In this document: one piece after another, positions 33,010 to 43,496 of the stretch | Layout: every line of letters begins with the position of its first letter | Position numbering within the stretch: position 1 is the stretch's first letter | Source: Bremia lactucae | Taxonomy: Eukaryota > Oomycota > Peronosporomycetes > Peronosporales > Peronosporaceae | Reading direction: 5' to 3' | Length of the DNA stretch: 64,000 nt | Assembly (NCBI RefSeq): GCF_004359215.1 | Contig: NC_090625.1 | Span: 2,268,070 to 2,332,069 of the forward strand | The notes under the pieces: model-generated | Told to the model about the DNA's origin: nothing | The model's database searches: none | Seen by the model: only the letters and a program-made list of their open reading frames with translations | Translations under genes and position numbers: made by a program

Positions 33010-35880
33010 GGCACATTGGACATAGTGGTCTAGACACTATCGTCAAAAGGAATTATGGTATTGGAATTGATCTCACTTCGGTCAAACAGTGGGAGCTTTC
33101 AATCGCTGAAGTTAAAGAGCATGAGAAACTACGTTTAGGGCAGTATCGGCAGAATGCGAAACATGCCTGGTATAAGATTTATCCTAACATTCGTTGATCA
33201 AAACGGTACTTTGGCTGTGCGATGGTTGTGCGCTTGGCAAACAAACGCGAGTAAGTTTTTTGCCAAAGTCGCCTCATCATGCAAAGAAACTGTTGCAAGT
33301 TATTCACAGTGATGTGTGTGGACCTATGCAGTCAACGACTTTCAGCAACAAGCGGTAATTTGTCACTTTCACGAACGAAGACTCGCACTTTACCACGGTA
33401 TTTTTGCGGCGAAACAAGTCTGAAGTTGCCGACAAATTTGCCGAGTTCGTTGCGTTCGCTAAAACTCAGACTGGCAAAGTTGTCAAAGCTATTCGCCGCG
33501 ATAATGGTGGCGAGTACACTTCGGGTGACATGGCCAAGTTCTGCAAATGGCGCGGTATCGAGTAAAATTTCACGCCACCTTATACTCCACAGCTAAACGG
33601 AGTAGCTGAACGCATGAACCGGACGCTGGTAGAATGTGCAAGATGTTTGATTGAGCACGCTGGACTGCCAATGACATATTGGGGCGAAGCAGTTATGACT
33701 TCTGCTTTTCTTCGCAATCGTTGCCCAACGCGTGGTATTGTTATGGATGAGTCACCGTACAAAGTTTGGACTGGAAGAAAACCTGTGCTGACGAATTTGA
33801 AGGTTTTTGGATACCATGCATTTGTTACGGTTCCCAAAGAAAAACGCAGCAAGTTTGACGCTCGGTCGGTGCGCTGTCGATTTATTGGCTACTCGGAGCA
33901 TGAGAAAGCGTATCGATTTGAAAAAGTAAAGAGTGGTCGTGTGCTTGTTAGCCGCAACGCAAAGTTTATGGAAGACACTTTCGACAGTGGGAGGCGCGAC
34001 CGTCGCTAAAACGAAGTCGCTGTTCAAGATGATGATTAAGCAACTCATCAGGACTTCCCACGGCACGACCAGACAGACCACGAAACTGAAGAATCAGCGC
34101 AGGAAGAAGAAGTTTAGTCTGGCAGTAAGCGACATTAACGGACCCAATCGCTCGAAAAGGCGACTGAAGTACGAAGGCCTAAACGACAAGTCGATCACTC
34201 GAAGAAATGTCAGCCACAGCTCAAGACTTTGAGGCTGCGTACGTTGTAGATTCAGTGGAAGAAATGCCGACTACATTCAAGTCGGCGATGGAATCCAATG
34301 ACGCAGCTAAATGAAAGAAGCATGTGACTTGGAAATAGAGTTGTTACAAAAGAACAGGACCTGAACGCTAGTACCCCTTCCGAAAGGATGCAAGGCAATC
34401 GGCAATGGGTGTTTCACGTCAAGGCAAATCAAGCAGGTGAAGTCGAGCGATACAAGGCGCGTCTAGTGGCCAAAGGCTTTGCACAGAAGTTTGGCATCGA
34501 CTACGAAAAAGCGTTTGCGCCTGTGGCCAAGTTTTCGTCGATCCGGATCTTGCTCAGTCTGGCTGCCAAGTACGGACTCGCGGTCCATCAGATGGATGTG
34601 AAGACAGCATTTCTAAACGGCCAGCTCGATGAGGATACCTTCATGGCGCAGCGTGATGGTTTTACGAATATGGTTAGTTCTGACTATGTATGCAAGTTAC
34701 AACGGTCACTGTACGGGCTAAAGCAATCGCCCCGCATGTGGAACACGACCATTGATGACTTTATGCTGGTACTGAAGTTCAAAAAGTGTAAATCCGACCG
34801 CTGCGTGTACCTGAAGCGAGATGACCAAGACATGATTTTCGTCGCGCCCTACGTCAACAATTTAATCTTAGCTACCAGTACCAGCAAGATACTTCAAGAA
34901 ACCAAGCAAGCACTCAGCCAACGATTTAAATGACGGATTTGGGCCAATTCAAGTTCTTTTTTGGAATCGCGATCGAGCAAGACTCTACGATCGGGACTCT
35001 GACAATGCGGCAAACCAAGTTCGCAAGCGATATTTTGACCAAGTTTATTATGGAAAACAGCAAACCCGTCAGAACGCCTCAAGACCCAGGACTCAAGCTG
35101 ACTAAGTCCATGTGTGAAGGTGGATGCGAGCACAGCAAGACTATGGTCGGTGTGCCGTATAGAAATGCTGTTGGCTGCCTAATGTACCTTATGGTCGGCA
35201 CACGCCCGGATCTCGCTGCAGCAGTTGGAGTGCTTAGCCAATTCGCGGCAGACCCATGTCCGACACATTGGCAAGCTTTAAAAAGAGTCTTCAGGTATAT
35301 TCAAGGCACAAGGACGCACGGCATCAGGTTTCAAGCATCAAGTCAGGATGGGCTGCAAGGATTTTCAGATGCGGACTGGGCCGGAGACACGATGTCGCGA
35401 AGAAGTACAAGCGGCTACGCCTTTATGCTGAGCGGCGGATGTGTAAGCTGGAAGAGCAAGAAACAACGCACGGTGGCACTGTCGTCAACGGAAGCCGAGT
35501 ACATGGCGCTCTCAGAAGCGACACAGGAGGCAGTGTGGCTTAAGACTTTTCTGATCGAGCTTAGTGAGATGCATAAGAATGATGCGGTCAAGATCTATGA
35601 AGATAATCAAGGCTCAATTGCACTGGCCAAGAATCCACAGTTTCATAAGAGAACCAAGCATATCGACATTCGCTATCACTTCGTACGCGAAAAGGTTGAA
35701 GATGGCCAAGTTGTCTTGGAATACATTTCGACGACCAACATGCTAGCGGACCTCATGACAAAGCCAATTCCTGCGACTCCGTTTTGTGTGCTTCGAAACA
35801 AGCTTGGGTTACAAATACCAGAAGCTGCCGAGTCGGGTGGGAGTGTTGTCAAGGATGCGCCTCGACATGCACAAGACTAA
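33010..35880 (+). pseudogene. F1: 5'-truncated copia pol (integrase to RNase H)
   Basis: Begins abruptly at the GAG-pre-integrase HIGHSGLDTIVKRNYGIGIDL, next to A2's LTR. Integrase pieces: CDGCALGK-like region after a 119-base insert (33098-33216), IHSDVCGPM near 33305, then [14 protein letters not shown] in 33614-34009. RT spans 34388-34933 ([31 protein letters not shown]), with the catalytic box changed to YVNN near 34850. A stop at 34931-34933 is followed by an open segment 34930-35880 with full RNase H ([45 protein letters not shown]). The frame runs 36 bases into the 3' LTR. Gag and protease are missing. Not functional. Confidence 0.88.
33098..33216 (+). other. 119-base insert of unknown origin in F1 integrase
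   Basis: Between KQWEL and the expected CDGC motif. The matching place in F2 (61129-61135) is uninterrupted. GCT occurs at both edges, too short to prove a target duplication. It extends the upstream frame by about 33 sensible-looking codons ending in a stop at 33195-33197. I do not recognise it. Confidence 0.6.
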
Positions 35881-36168
35881 CCGGTAAAGTACCGGCGGAT
35901 CATCGACACGCACGACAGCGACTTCTGCATGCGACAGCACAACAGATGGTTCCGCGAACGTTCGAAGATCTTCTTCAAGATGCGCAAATGATCATGTTCA
36001 AGATGGGACCTCCACGTGGTAGAAGTTAATTGGCTAGAATGGATGTAGCCGGTAAGTAAATCCAGTAGAGAATCCAGTAGGCTTAGAGATAGCAAACGGT
36101 TTGCGAACTAAGGACCTTTAATATATTTACTTTGCATTTTGCCAACTAGTGCTCACTTGACCTTAACA
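35844..36168 (+). repeat. F1 3' LTR
   Basis: 325 bases from TGTTGTCAAGG to CCTTAACA, preceded by the polypurine tract GGGTGGGAG. Related to the G LTRs (shared start and central CAGCACAACAGATGGTT block). It shares the GGTTTGCGAACTAAGGACCTTTAATATATTTAC promoter-like block with B and C. No CRE. Its right edge is joined directly to D1 integrase. Confidence 0.88.
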
Positions 36169-38134
36169 TTATTCAGTACCGGTTGAGACGGTGAACATGG
36201 CAAGCGAGTCTCAAAGCTCGACCATTTCCAAGTCGTATCTTTGGCATCTTCGACTCGGCCATATTGGCTACAGCGGACTAAAAGCCACCGTTAACAACAA
36301 CCTTGCTACTGGGATCGACATTCGGTCTATCAAGCAGTGGGAGCTATGTGGAGGCTGTGCTTTAGGCAACAAACTCGCGTCAAGGTCCAATCAGCTTCAA
36401 CGGATCGTACAAAAGACCTTTTGGAAGTTATCCACAGTGATGTGTGCGGACCGATGAGGTCTCCAACTTTCGGTGGAATGAAGTTCTTTGTTACTTTAAT
36501 CGATGATAAATCTCAGCACTGCGCGGTATACCTTATGCGCAACAAGTCCGAAGTTTTCAGCAAGTTTGCTCACTTTGTGAATATGGCCGAGAACAAGACT
36601 GACAGTCGTATAAAGGTGCTTCGAAGTGACAATGGGGGCGAGTACAAGTCAGCCAAGTTTGTCAGATTTTGTGCTGATCGGGGTATCATCCAGAAGTTTA
36701 CGCCTCCGTAAACCCCTAAACTTAACGGAGTGGCTGAGAGGATGAACCGCACACTAGTCGAATGTGCACGGTGTATGCTTGAGCATGCTAGTTTGGCCAA
36801 GGAGTATTGGGGTGAGTTAGTAATGACAGCAGCGTTTCTTCGTAATGGGCTAAACTCGTGCTCACACGTCGCTCAAGACTCCTTACGAGGAATGGACGAA
36901 GAAAACGCCGATACTCGCAAATGTCAAGGTGTTTGGCTGCCATGTATATGTGCACGTTCCCAAGGAAAAGCGTTTGAAGCTGGATCCGCGAGCTACTCTG
37001 TGTCATTTTCTCGGGTATTCCGAACATGAGAAGGCATACTGTTTTGAGGACTTATCGTCGGGCCGGATCATCATCAGTCGCGACGCCAATTTTATGGAAG
37101 ACACTTTACCAGTGGAAAATACGGCCAAGCTCTTGATTCGGTAACCGAATTTCAAGATGGAAACGACGTTACAGACAATCAAGACGATGATGAAGATATG
37201 CCAGATCAGTCGTCCGAGAATATGGAGAGCTGTGAAGAAACGCAATTGCCACAAGAACAAGAATACGAGCGGCCAAATGCGAAGTTTGTGCCAGGATCGA
37301 ATCGCTATCTGAGGACACAATCGCTTGAAAGTTTGTCACGTCCGCCAAGCTCAAAACGCCATTGACGCGTAAGCTTTACAAATGGTACACCACCAAGACC
37401 ATCACAGAGACCGGAAGGATCGCTCAAAGACATGTCGGCCTTACTAACGTCAATCAAAGAAGAAGAAATGAACTGTGCGTACGTCGTGGATTCAGTGGGA
37501 GAAGTGCCGACATCGTTCAAGTCAGCTATGGAATTCAGCGACGCAAGCAAATGGAAGGAAGCGTGTGAATCTGAGTTCGAGTCGCTAATCAAGAACAAAA
37601 CATGGGAGCTTGTGTCTTTACCAAGTAGCCGAAAAGCAATCAGCAGCAAGTGGGTTTTCAAGGTCAAAAAAACTGCTGAAGGACTCATCGAGCGATACAA
37701 GGCTTGACTTGTTGCTAAAGGTTTTCTGCAGAAGTATGGCGTCGACTTTGAAGGGATATTTGCGCCTGTTGCCATGTTCACCTCGATTCGACTCAGCGGG
37801 GTCTTATTTTGCATCAAATGGACGTCAAGACAGCGTTCCTTAATGGCCATCTAGACGAAGAGATTTACATGAAGCAGCCTGAAGGTTTCTTTGGCCCCGA
37901 TTATCCCGATCATGCATGCAAACTCAAGCGCGCGCTTTATGGACTTAAGCAGTCTCCTAGGATGTGGAACCAAACTATCGACGATTTCATGCACATGACT
38001 GGATTTACAAAGTGTGAAATGGAACACTGTGTTTACGTCAAGCGCAACAAGTCGGCTATAATATTTGTGGTTATCTACGTCGATGATCTTATTCTCGCGT
38101 GCAGCGACACGGCGTTACTTCATGATACCAAGAA
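36169..38134 (+). pseudogene. D1: copia integrase and RT remnant, interrupted by C1
   Basis: Begins in the region between protease and integrase ([29 protein letters not shown]). Integrase core at 36337-36711 ([28 protein letters not shown]) ends at a TAC-to-TAA stop after [12 protein letters not shown] follows from 36730. Linker and RT follow with frameshifts (EFESLIKNKTWELV near 37580; [20 protein letters not shown] from 37815; [22 protein letters not shown] near 38077). The sequence stops at DTK where C1 inserted, and resumes after C1 at 42687. Inactive. Confidence 0.85.
38130..38134. repeat. C1 target-site duplication (left copy)
   Basis: AAGAA, repeated at 42682-42686. Removing C1 plus one copy restores the D reading frame across [18 protein letters not shown], which proves a clean insertion. 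Confidence 0.93.
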
Positions 38135-38372
38135 TGTTGGCGAGGAAGCGGCTCGACCTGACCAAGAGACTACCAGTATGTACCAGTATATACCGGTAAT
38201 GACGTCATAGTGTGACATCAGTAGATGACGTCAGTAGATGACGTCACTAGCTTCTAGAAGGTTCTATGAACTATGATTGGCTTAGAGGTAGCAATAGGTT
38301 TGCGAACTAAGGACCTTAATATATTTACTTTGCATTTTGCACTCAACCACAGAAGCCTTTGACCTTTCTTTA
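38135..38372 (+). repeat. C1 5' LTR
   Basis: 238 bases, TGTTGGCGAGG to TTTCTTTA, then the primer-binding site at 38373. CRE-like sites start at 38200, 38213 (TGACATCA), 38226 and 38239. It matches B LTRs except in the last 40 or so bases (CTCAACCAC to TTTCTTTA instead of CTTCGCTCACTTG to TTTCAATA). Confidence 0.94.
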
Positions 38373-38376
38373 GGTT

Positions 38377-41300
38377 ATGAGCCCAAGCCCCGAATTCTCT
38401 GCCCAAGACTCCGATTACGCCTTCGCCATGGACACCTCCACGCCAAGCCGCATCAACAAGTTCGACGGAACCAACTTCCACGCGTGGAAGTTCAAGATGC
38501 AGATGGTGCTCGAGGAACGTGATCTGTGGGAGGTCGTTTGTGGAGACGTGAAGATCGAGCAATGCGTGACTCCATTGGACCAAGCGACGTTCAAGAGGAA
38601 GTCCCGCAAAGCGATGGCGATCATCTGCCTTGCGATGGAAGACTCGCAACTGCCGTTGGTTCGCTCAGCGAGTGGTGCATTTAATGCATGGTCAAAGTTG
38701 GAAGACCACTTTGAGAAGAAGAGTCTTGCGAATAAGCTCTTTCTTCGTCGTCGTTTCTTCACGACCATGATGGATGAAGGTGATGATATGCTGGAGCACA
38801 TTAACAAGCTCAAGACTCTGGCAGAGCAACTCGACGCAGTGGGTGCTCCGGTCAGCGAGGACGACTTGGTGATCACGCTTCTGGGAAGTCTAAGCGAGTC
38901 GTACCAATTCCTGATCACAGCGTTGGAATCCCGTTCCGACACGCTGACGTGGGAACTAGTGACGTCTCGGCTCCTACATGAAGACTTGAAGCGCAAGGAA
39001 CAAGGTGGCGGTGCTGAGGGAACTGCGCACGGCCAAGCGTTTATGACAAGCGACAATGGTAAGCGCAAGGGACGACAGGTGCAGAAGACTGGTGCCTGTC
39101 ACTACTGCGGTGAACAAGGGCATTGGATCGCCAAGTGTCCAGCGAGGATTCGCGAGAATATGGAGCGACAGAGGCCGCAGCGAGCGAATATCGCGCAGAG
39201 TGAAGACGACTCTGGCGATTTTCTCTTTTTGGTTGGAGGAAGTGCCTCCAAGTCGAGTGAAGTGTGGCTGGTCGACTCGGGTGCGACGCAGCACATGACG
39301 AGTTCCAAGAATTTCATGAGGAACTACAAAACAATCTCTCCGGTGGACGTACATCTTGCAGACGACGGTGTGGTTCAAGCTATTGGGACTGGCGACATTG
39401 TGATGTCCATGCAAACTCCTCGTGGGGTCAAGAAGGGTATGCTTACCGATGTGTGGCACATACCAAAGTTGTCACGCAACTTGTTTTCGGTCGGTCGCTT
39501 AACCAAGGACGTTGGGGCCGTGACCTTCGAGAGCGAAGGGTGTTTCGCGGAGACAAAAGGCCTCAAGTGGAAGCTCGGCGCTCGTGAAGGCAAAGGACTG
39601 TTCAAGCTCTGCATGACACCAATGATGCATGAGGCCAATGTGGCAAGCTCGAAGGATCGAAATGGGGACACCACGTCGTACCTCTGGCACCTTCGACTCG
39701 GTCACATCGGCCTTGGCGGTCTAGATGCCATCATCAAGAAGAACTACGGTATTGGCGTGGACATGGCGTCGGCAAAACAGTGGGAGCTGTGCGACGGATG
39801 CTCACTCGGCAAGCAAACACGAGTTAGCTACATGAGGTCGTCACCCAACCGCGCGAAGCAAGTGCTAGAGGTTGTCCACAGCGATGTGTGTGGTCCCATG
39901 CAGACATCAACATTTGGTGGAAAGCGCTACTTTGTTACCTTTATTGATGACAAGTCGCACTTCTGTGTGGTGTACTTGCTGCGAAACAAGTCCGAAGTAT
40001 CCGCCAAATTCGCTGACTTCGTTGCGCTTGCGGAAACCCAAACGGGTAAGCGGGTGAAGACGCTCCGCAGTGACAACGGCGGCGAATACATGTCGCACGA
40101 AATGGCCAAGTTCTGCAGCAAACGTGGGATCATACAGAAGTTCACACCGCCATACACGCCTCAGCTGAACGGAGTCGCCGAGCGGATGAACCGGACACTG
40201 GTGGAGTGTGCGCGCTGCATGCTGGAACACGCCGGATTGTCAAAGAGATATTGGGGCGAAGCGGTGATGACTGCTACGTTTCTCCGCAATCGTTGTCCGA
40301 CGCGCGCGATCAGCCACGACAAATCGCCGCACCAAGTTTGGACAGGAAAGAAACCATTGCTGGCGAACCTGAAAGTGTTTGGTTGCCACGCATATGTGCA
40401 TGTGCCGAAGGAGAAACGCACCAAGTTTGACGCTCGGTCGGTACGTTGCCGTTTTGTCGGGTACTCAGAGCACGAGAAAGCATATCAGTTTGAAGAATTG
40501 AAGAGCGCACGTGTGCTGGTGAGTCGTGACGCGCAGTTTATGGAAGACGTCTTCGACAGTGGGAGACGGGACTACTCTCAGAGAGAGGTCGTCATCCAAG
40601 ATGAAGTTGTGACAGATCAAGAATCGTCGCAATCGGACGAACAGGCAAATGATGAAGAAGAAACTGCGCGGGAGGATGACCTCGAATCCGGCAGCAAGCG
40701 ACACCAACGGACGCAGTCATTGGAGCAAGCAGTGAAGGTTCCAAGTGCCAAGCGGTCTGCGTCGCACAGGCGACACATAGGTCTCGACGAGATGTCAGCG
40801 GCAGCGCAAGAAAGCACAAGTTTTGAGGCTGCCTACGTTGTGGATTCAGTGGGAGAAATGCCAAATACGTTTAAGTCGGCGATGGAATCCAGGAACGCAG
40901 TCAAATGGAAGGAGGCGTGTGACTCGGAGTATGAGTCGCTGCGCAAGAACGACACATGGGATGTTGTGCCACTACCGAAGGGTCGGAAGGCGATCGGCTG
41001 CAGATGGGTCTTTCGCGTGAAGGAAAATCAAAATGGAGAAGTGGAGCGGTTCAAGGCGCGAATGGTGGCGAAGGGATTTTCTCAGAAATACGGCATCGAC
41101 TATGAAGAAACGTTCGCACCGGTGGCCAAGTTCACATCGATCCGGACAGTGCTCAGTATGGCTGCCAAGCACAGTCTCAAACTACATCAGATGGATGTTA
41201 AGACAGCGTTCCTGAACGGAGTTCTCGACGAAGACATCTACATGGTGCAGCCGGATGGGTATGTCGACGAAGATCATCCGAATTACGTATGCAAGCTGAA

Positions 41301-42519
41301 GCGGTCGCTCTATGGGCTAAAGCAGTCGCCGCGAATGTGGAACCAAACCATCGATGTTTTCATGCTAGAAATGGGGTTCAAGAAGTGCGAGTCGGATCAC
41401 TGCGTCTACATCAAGAGAAACGACCATGAGATGATCTTCGTGGTGCTGTACGTGGACGACCTCATCCTGGCAAGCAGCAACGACGAGTTGTTGGAGTCGA
41501 CCAAGCACGCGCTGAGTGAACGCTTTGAGATGACGGACATGGGCGAGCTGGAATACTTTCTCGGGATGGAAATTAAGAACAACCGTGACGAAGGAAAAGT
41601 GACGGTGCGGCAGACCAAGTTTCTCAAGTCCATTTGAACAAGGTTCGGCATGCAAGACAGCAAGCCTGTGAAGACGCCGCAAGATCCAGGACTCAAGTTG
41701 ACCAAGAGCATGTGCGAGGGCGGCTGCAATCACGAAGACACAATGAAGAACGTGCCGTACCGGAGTGCCGTCGGCAGCATCATGTACCTGATGGTGGCGA
41801 CGCGGCCAGACCTCGCTGCTGCAGTGGGAGTACTGAGCCAGTTTGCCGCCGACCCGTGCCCGACACACTGGCAAGCTCTCAGGCGTGTTATGCGGTACCT
41901 CCAAGCTACATCGACTCAAGGACTCGAGTACTCACGACAAGACAACTGTTGTGTGTGCGGCTACTCAGACGCAGACTGGGCCGGAGACATCGAGTCAAGA
42001 AGGAGCACAAGTGGCTACGCATTCATGATGAGCGGCGGGTGTATCAGCTGGAGAAGCAAGAAGCAGCGCACGGTGGCACTGTCCTCAACGGAAGCCGAGT
42101 ACATGGCGTTATCGGAAGCAACCCAAGAGGCTGTATGGCTCAAGGTTTTCTTGTGTGAGCTCGGCGAGATGGCAAGCGACGATGCAATCAAGATCTACGA
42201 AGATAATCAAGGCTCTATTGCACTGGCTAAGAATCCAGAGTTTCACAAGCGTACCAAGCATATTGACATTCGCTACCACTTCGTGCGCGAGAAGGTAGAA
42301 GAAGGCGAAGTGGTGCTGCAATATGTTTCGACAACAGACATGCTAGCAGACATCATGACCAAGGCCATTACAGCTGTGCAGTTCGAAAACCTCCGAAACA
42401 GGCTCGGAATACGAGCACCCAGCGGTGTCGAGTCGAGTGGGAGTGTTGGCAAGGAAGCGGCTCGACCTGACCAAGAGACTACCAGTATGTACCAGTATAT
42501 ACCGGTAATGACGTCATAG
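38377..42519 (+). pseudogene. C1 gag-pol, single nonsense codon
   Basis: Start in the primer-binding site (MSPSPEFSAQ). Gag; zinc knuckle C241-C244-H249-C254; protease D300-S-G-A; GAG-pre-integrase [20 protein letters not shown]; integrase D503, D566, E602 (D-X62-D-X35-E); linker with Glu/Asp-rich stretch; RVT_2 with [10 protein letters not shown] and YVDD at 1025-1028. At 41635-41637 TTA has become TGA (Leu in C2), just after TKFLKSI in the late RT. The same frame then runs from 41650 to 42519 with RNase H ([45 protein letters not shown]), 76 bases of it in the 3' LTR. Readthrough or reversion would give a full product of 1380 codons. Confidence 0.95.
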
Positions 42520-42681
42520 TGTGACATCAGTAGATGACGTCAGTAGATGACGTCACTAGCTTCTAGAAGGTTCTATGAACTATGATTGGCTTAGAGGTAG
42601 CAATAGGTTTGCAAACTAAGGACCTTAATATATTTACTTTGCATTTTGCACTCAACCACTCAAGCCGTTGACCTTTCTTTA
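42444..42681 (+). repeat. C1 3' LTR
   Basis: 238 bases, start TGTTGGCAAGG after the polypurine tract GAGTGGGAG, end TTTCTTTA. CRE-like sites start at 42509, 42522 (variant), 42535 and 42548. Followed by target copy AAGAA. Confidence 0.94.
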
Positions 42682-42686
42682 AAGAA

Positions 42687-43383
42687 TGCTTTAAGCAAGC
42701 GGTTCGAGATGTCCGACCTAGGTGAGCTCAAATTTTGTCTCGGCATGCAAGTTGAGCGAGATGGCAAGACAGGCGATGTGTCAATGCGACAAACTAAGTT
42801 TTTGCAGTCGATTCTGATCAAGTACGGCATGCAAGATTGCAAGCATGTAAAGACACCTCAAGACACTGGACTAAAGCTTTGGCTAAGAGTAATGATTGGC
42901 TTAGAAGTAGCAAATGATTTTGCAAACTAAGGACCTTAAATATATTTACTTTGCATTTTGTATCCTACTACCCAAGTGCCCTTTTCTTCAACAACAACCA
43001 CAACAACAACTCTCGACAGCGTTTTCAGCAAGCTAACGTTGTGCGAGATGAGGACCATGACGAGTATCTGTTTTCGGTCGGAGAAGCTCACGAGTCGTCC
43101 GTGTGGCTAATCGATTCGGGTGCGACTCAGCATATGTCGCACACCAAGACGTTCATGAGAAATTACAAGAAGATTGACTCTGTAAGCGTGCATCTCGCGG
43201 ACGATGGCATTGTTCAAGCGGTTGGCGTTGGCGACATCGTGATGTCTATGCCTTCTCCAAGAGGAATGAAGAAAGGTGTACTCAAGGGCGTATGGCATAT
43301 TCCTAAGCTGAGTCGCAATCTGTTCTCTGTTGGCCGATTCACCAAGGACGTTGCACCCGTCACTTTCGACAGCAAGTATTGCT
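42687..43383 (+). pseudogene. D1 continuation: RT tail, LTR scrap, then gag tail and protease
   Basis: Continues D1 RT after C1 ([30 protein letters not shown]) to about 42881. An LTR-like scrap of about 80 bases follows (ATTGGCTTAGAAGTAGCAAA, TATA-like run near 42940). Then Gag tail with Asn/Gln repeats and protease [11 protein letters not shown] near 43110. It stops at a single N at 43384. The order RT, LTR piece, gag-protease means RNase H, most of an LTR and early gag were deleted between two D copies in tandem. The block recurs at 47861-48540. Confidence 0.82.
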
Positions 43384-43384
43384 N

Positions 43385-43496
43385 TGACGTCATCTACTGA
43401 CGTCATCTACTGATGTCACACTATGACGTCATTACCGGTATATACTGGTACATACTGGTAGTCTCTTGGTCAGGTCGAGCCGCTTCCTTGCCAACA
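43385..43496 (-). repeat. B/C chimera 3' LTR, truncated
   Basis: 112 bases of the LTR start (TGTTGGCAAGG at 43496, C-type) to the CRE array. The rest is missing at the single N (43384). Three TGACGTCA sites and one TGATGTCA variant (reverse of TGACATCA). Confidence 0.88.

Larger units (their letters stand above)
38135..42681 (+). mobile_element. C1: complete C-group copia inserted in D1
   Basis: 4547-base element bounded by 238-base LTRs (38135-38372, 42444-42681) and a perfect 5-base target duplication. The two LTRs differ at about five places on reading, near 2 percent. One nonsense codon breaks an otherwise open polyprotein. Confidence 0.95.

Noticed and set aside
38415..39068. 217-codon minus-strand open frame (also 53259-53912, plus)
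   Set aside because: Antisense shadow of C Gag, Ser/Arg-rich, present only because the sense strand is strongly biased in codon use.
41365..42158. Overlapping 184- and 174-codon frames in C1 RT/RNase H
   Set aside because: Alternative-frame shadows of pol; the same frames recur in the chimera and C2.
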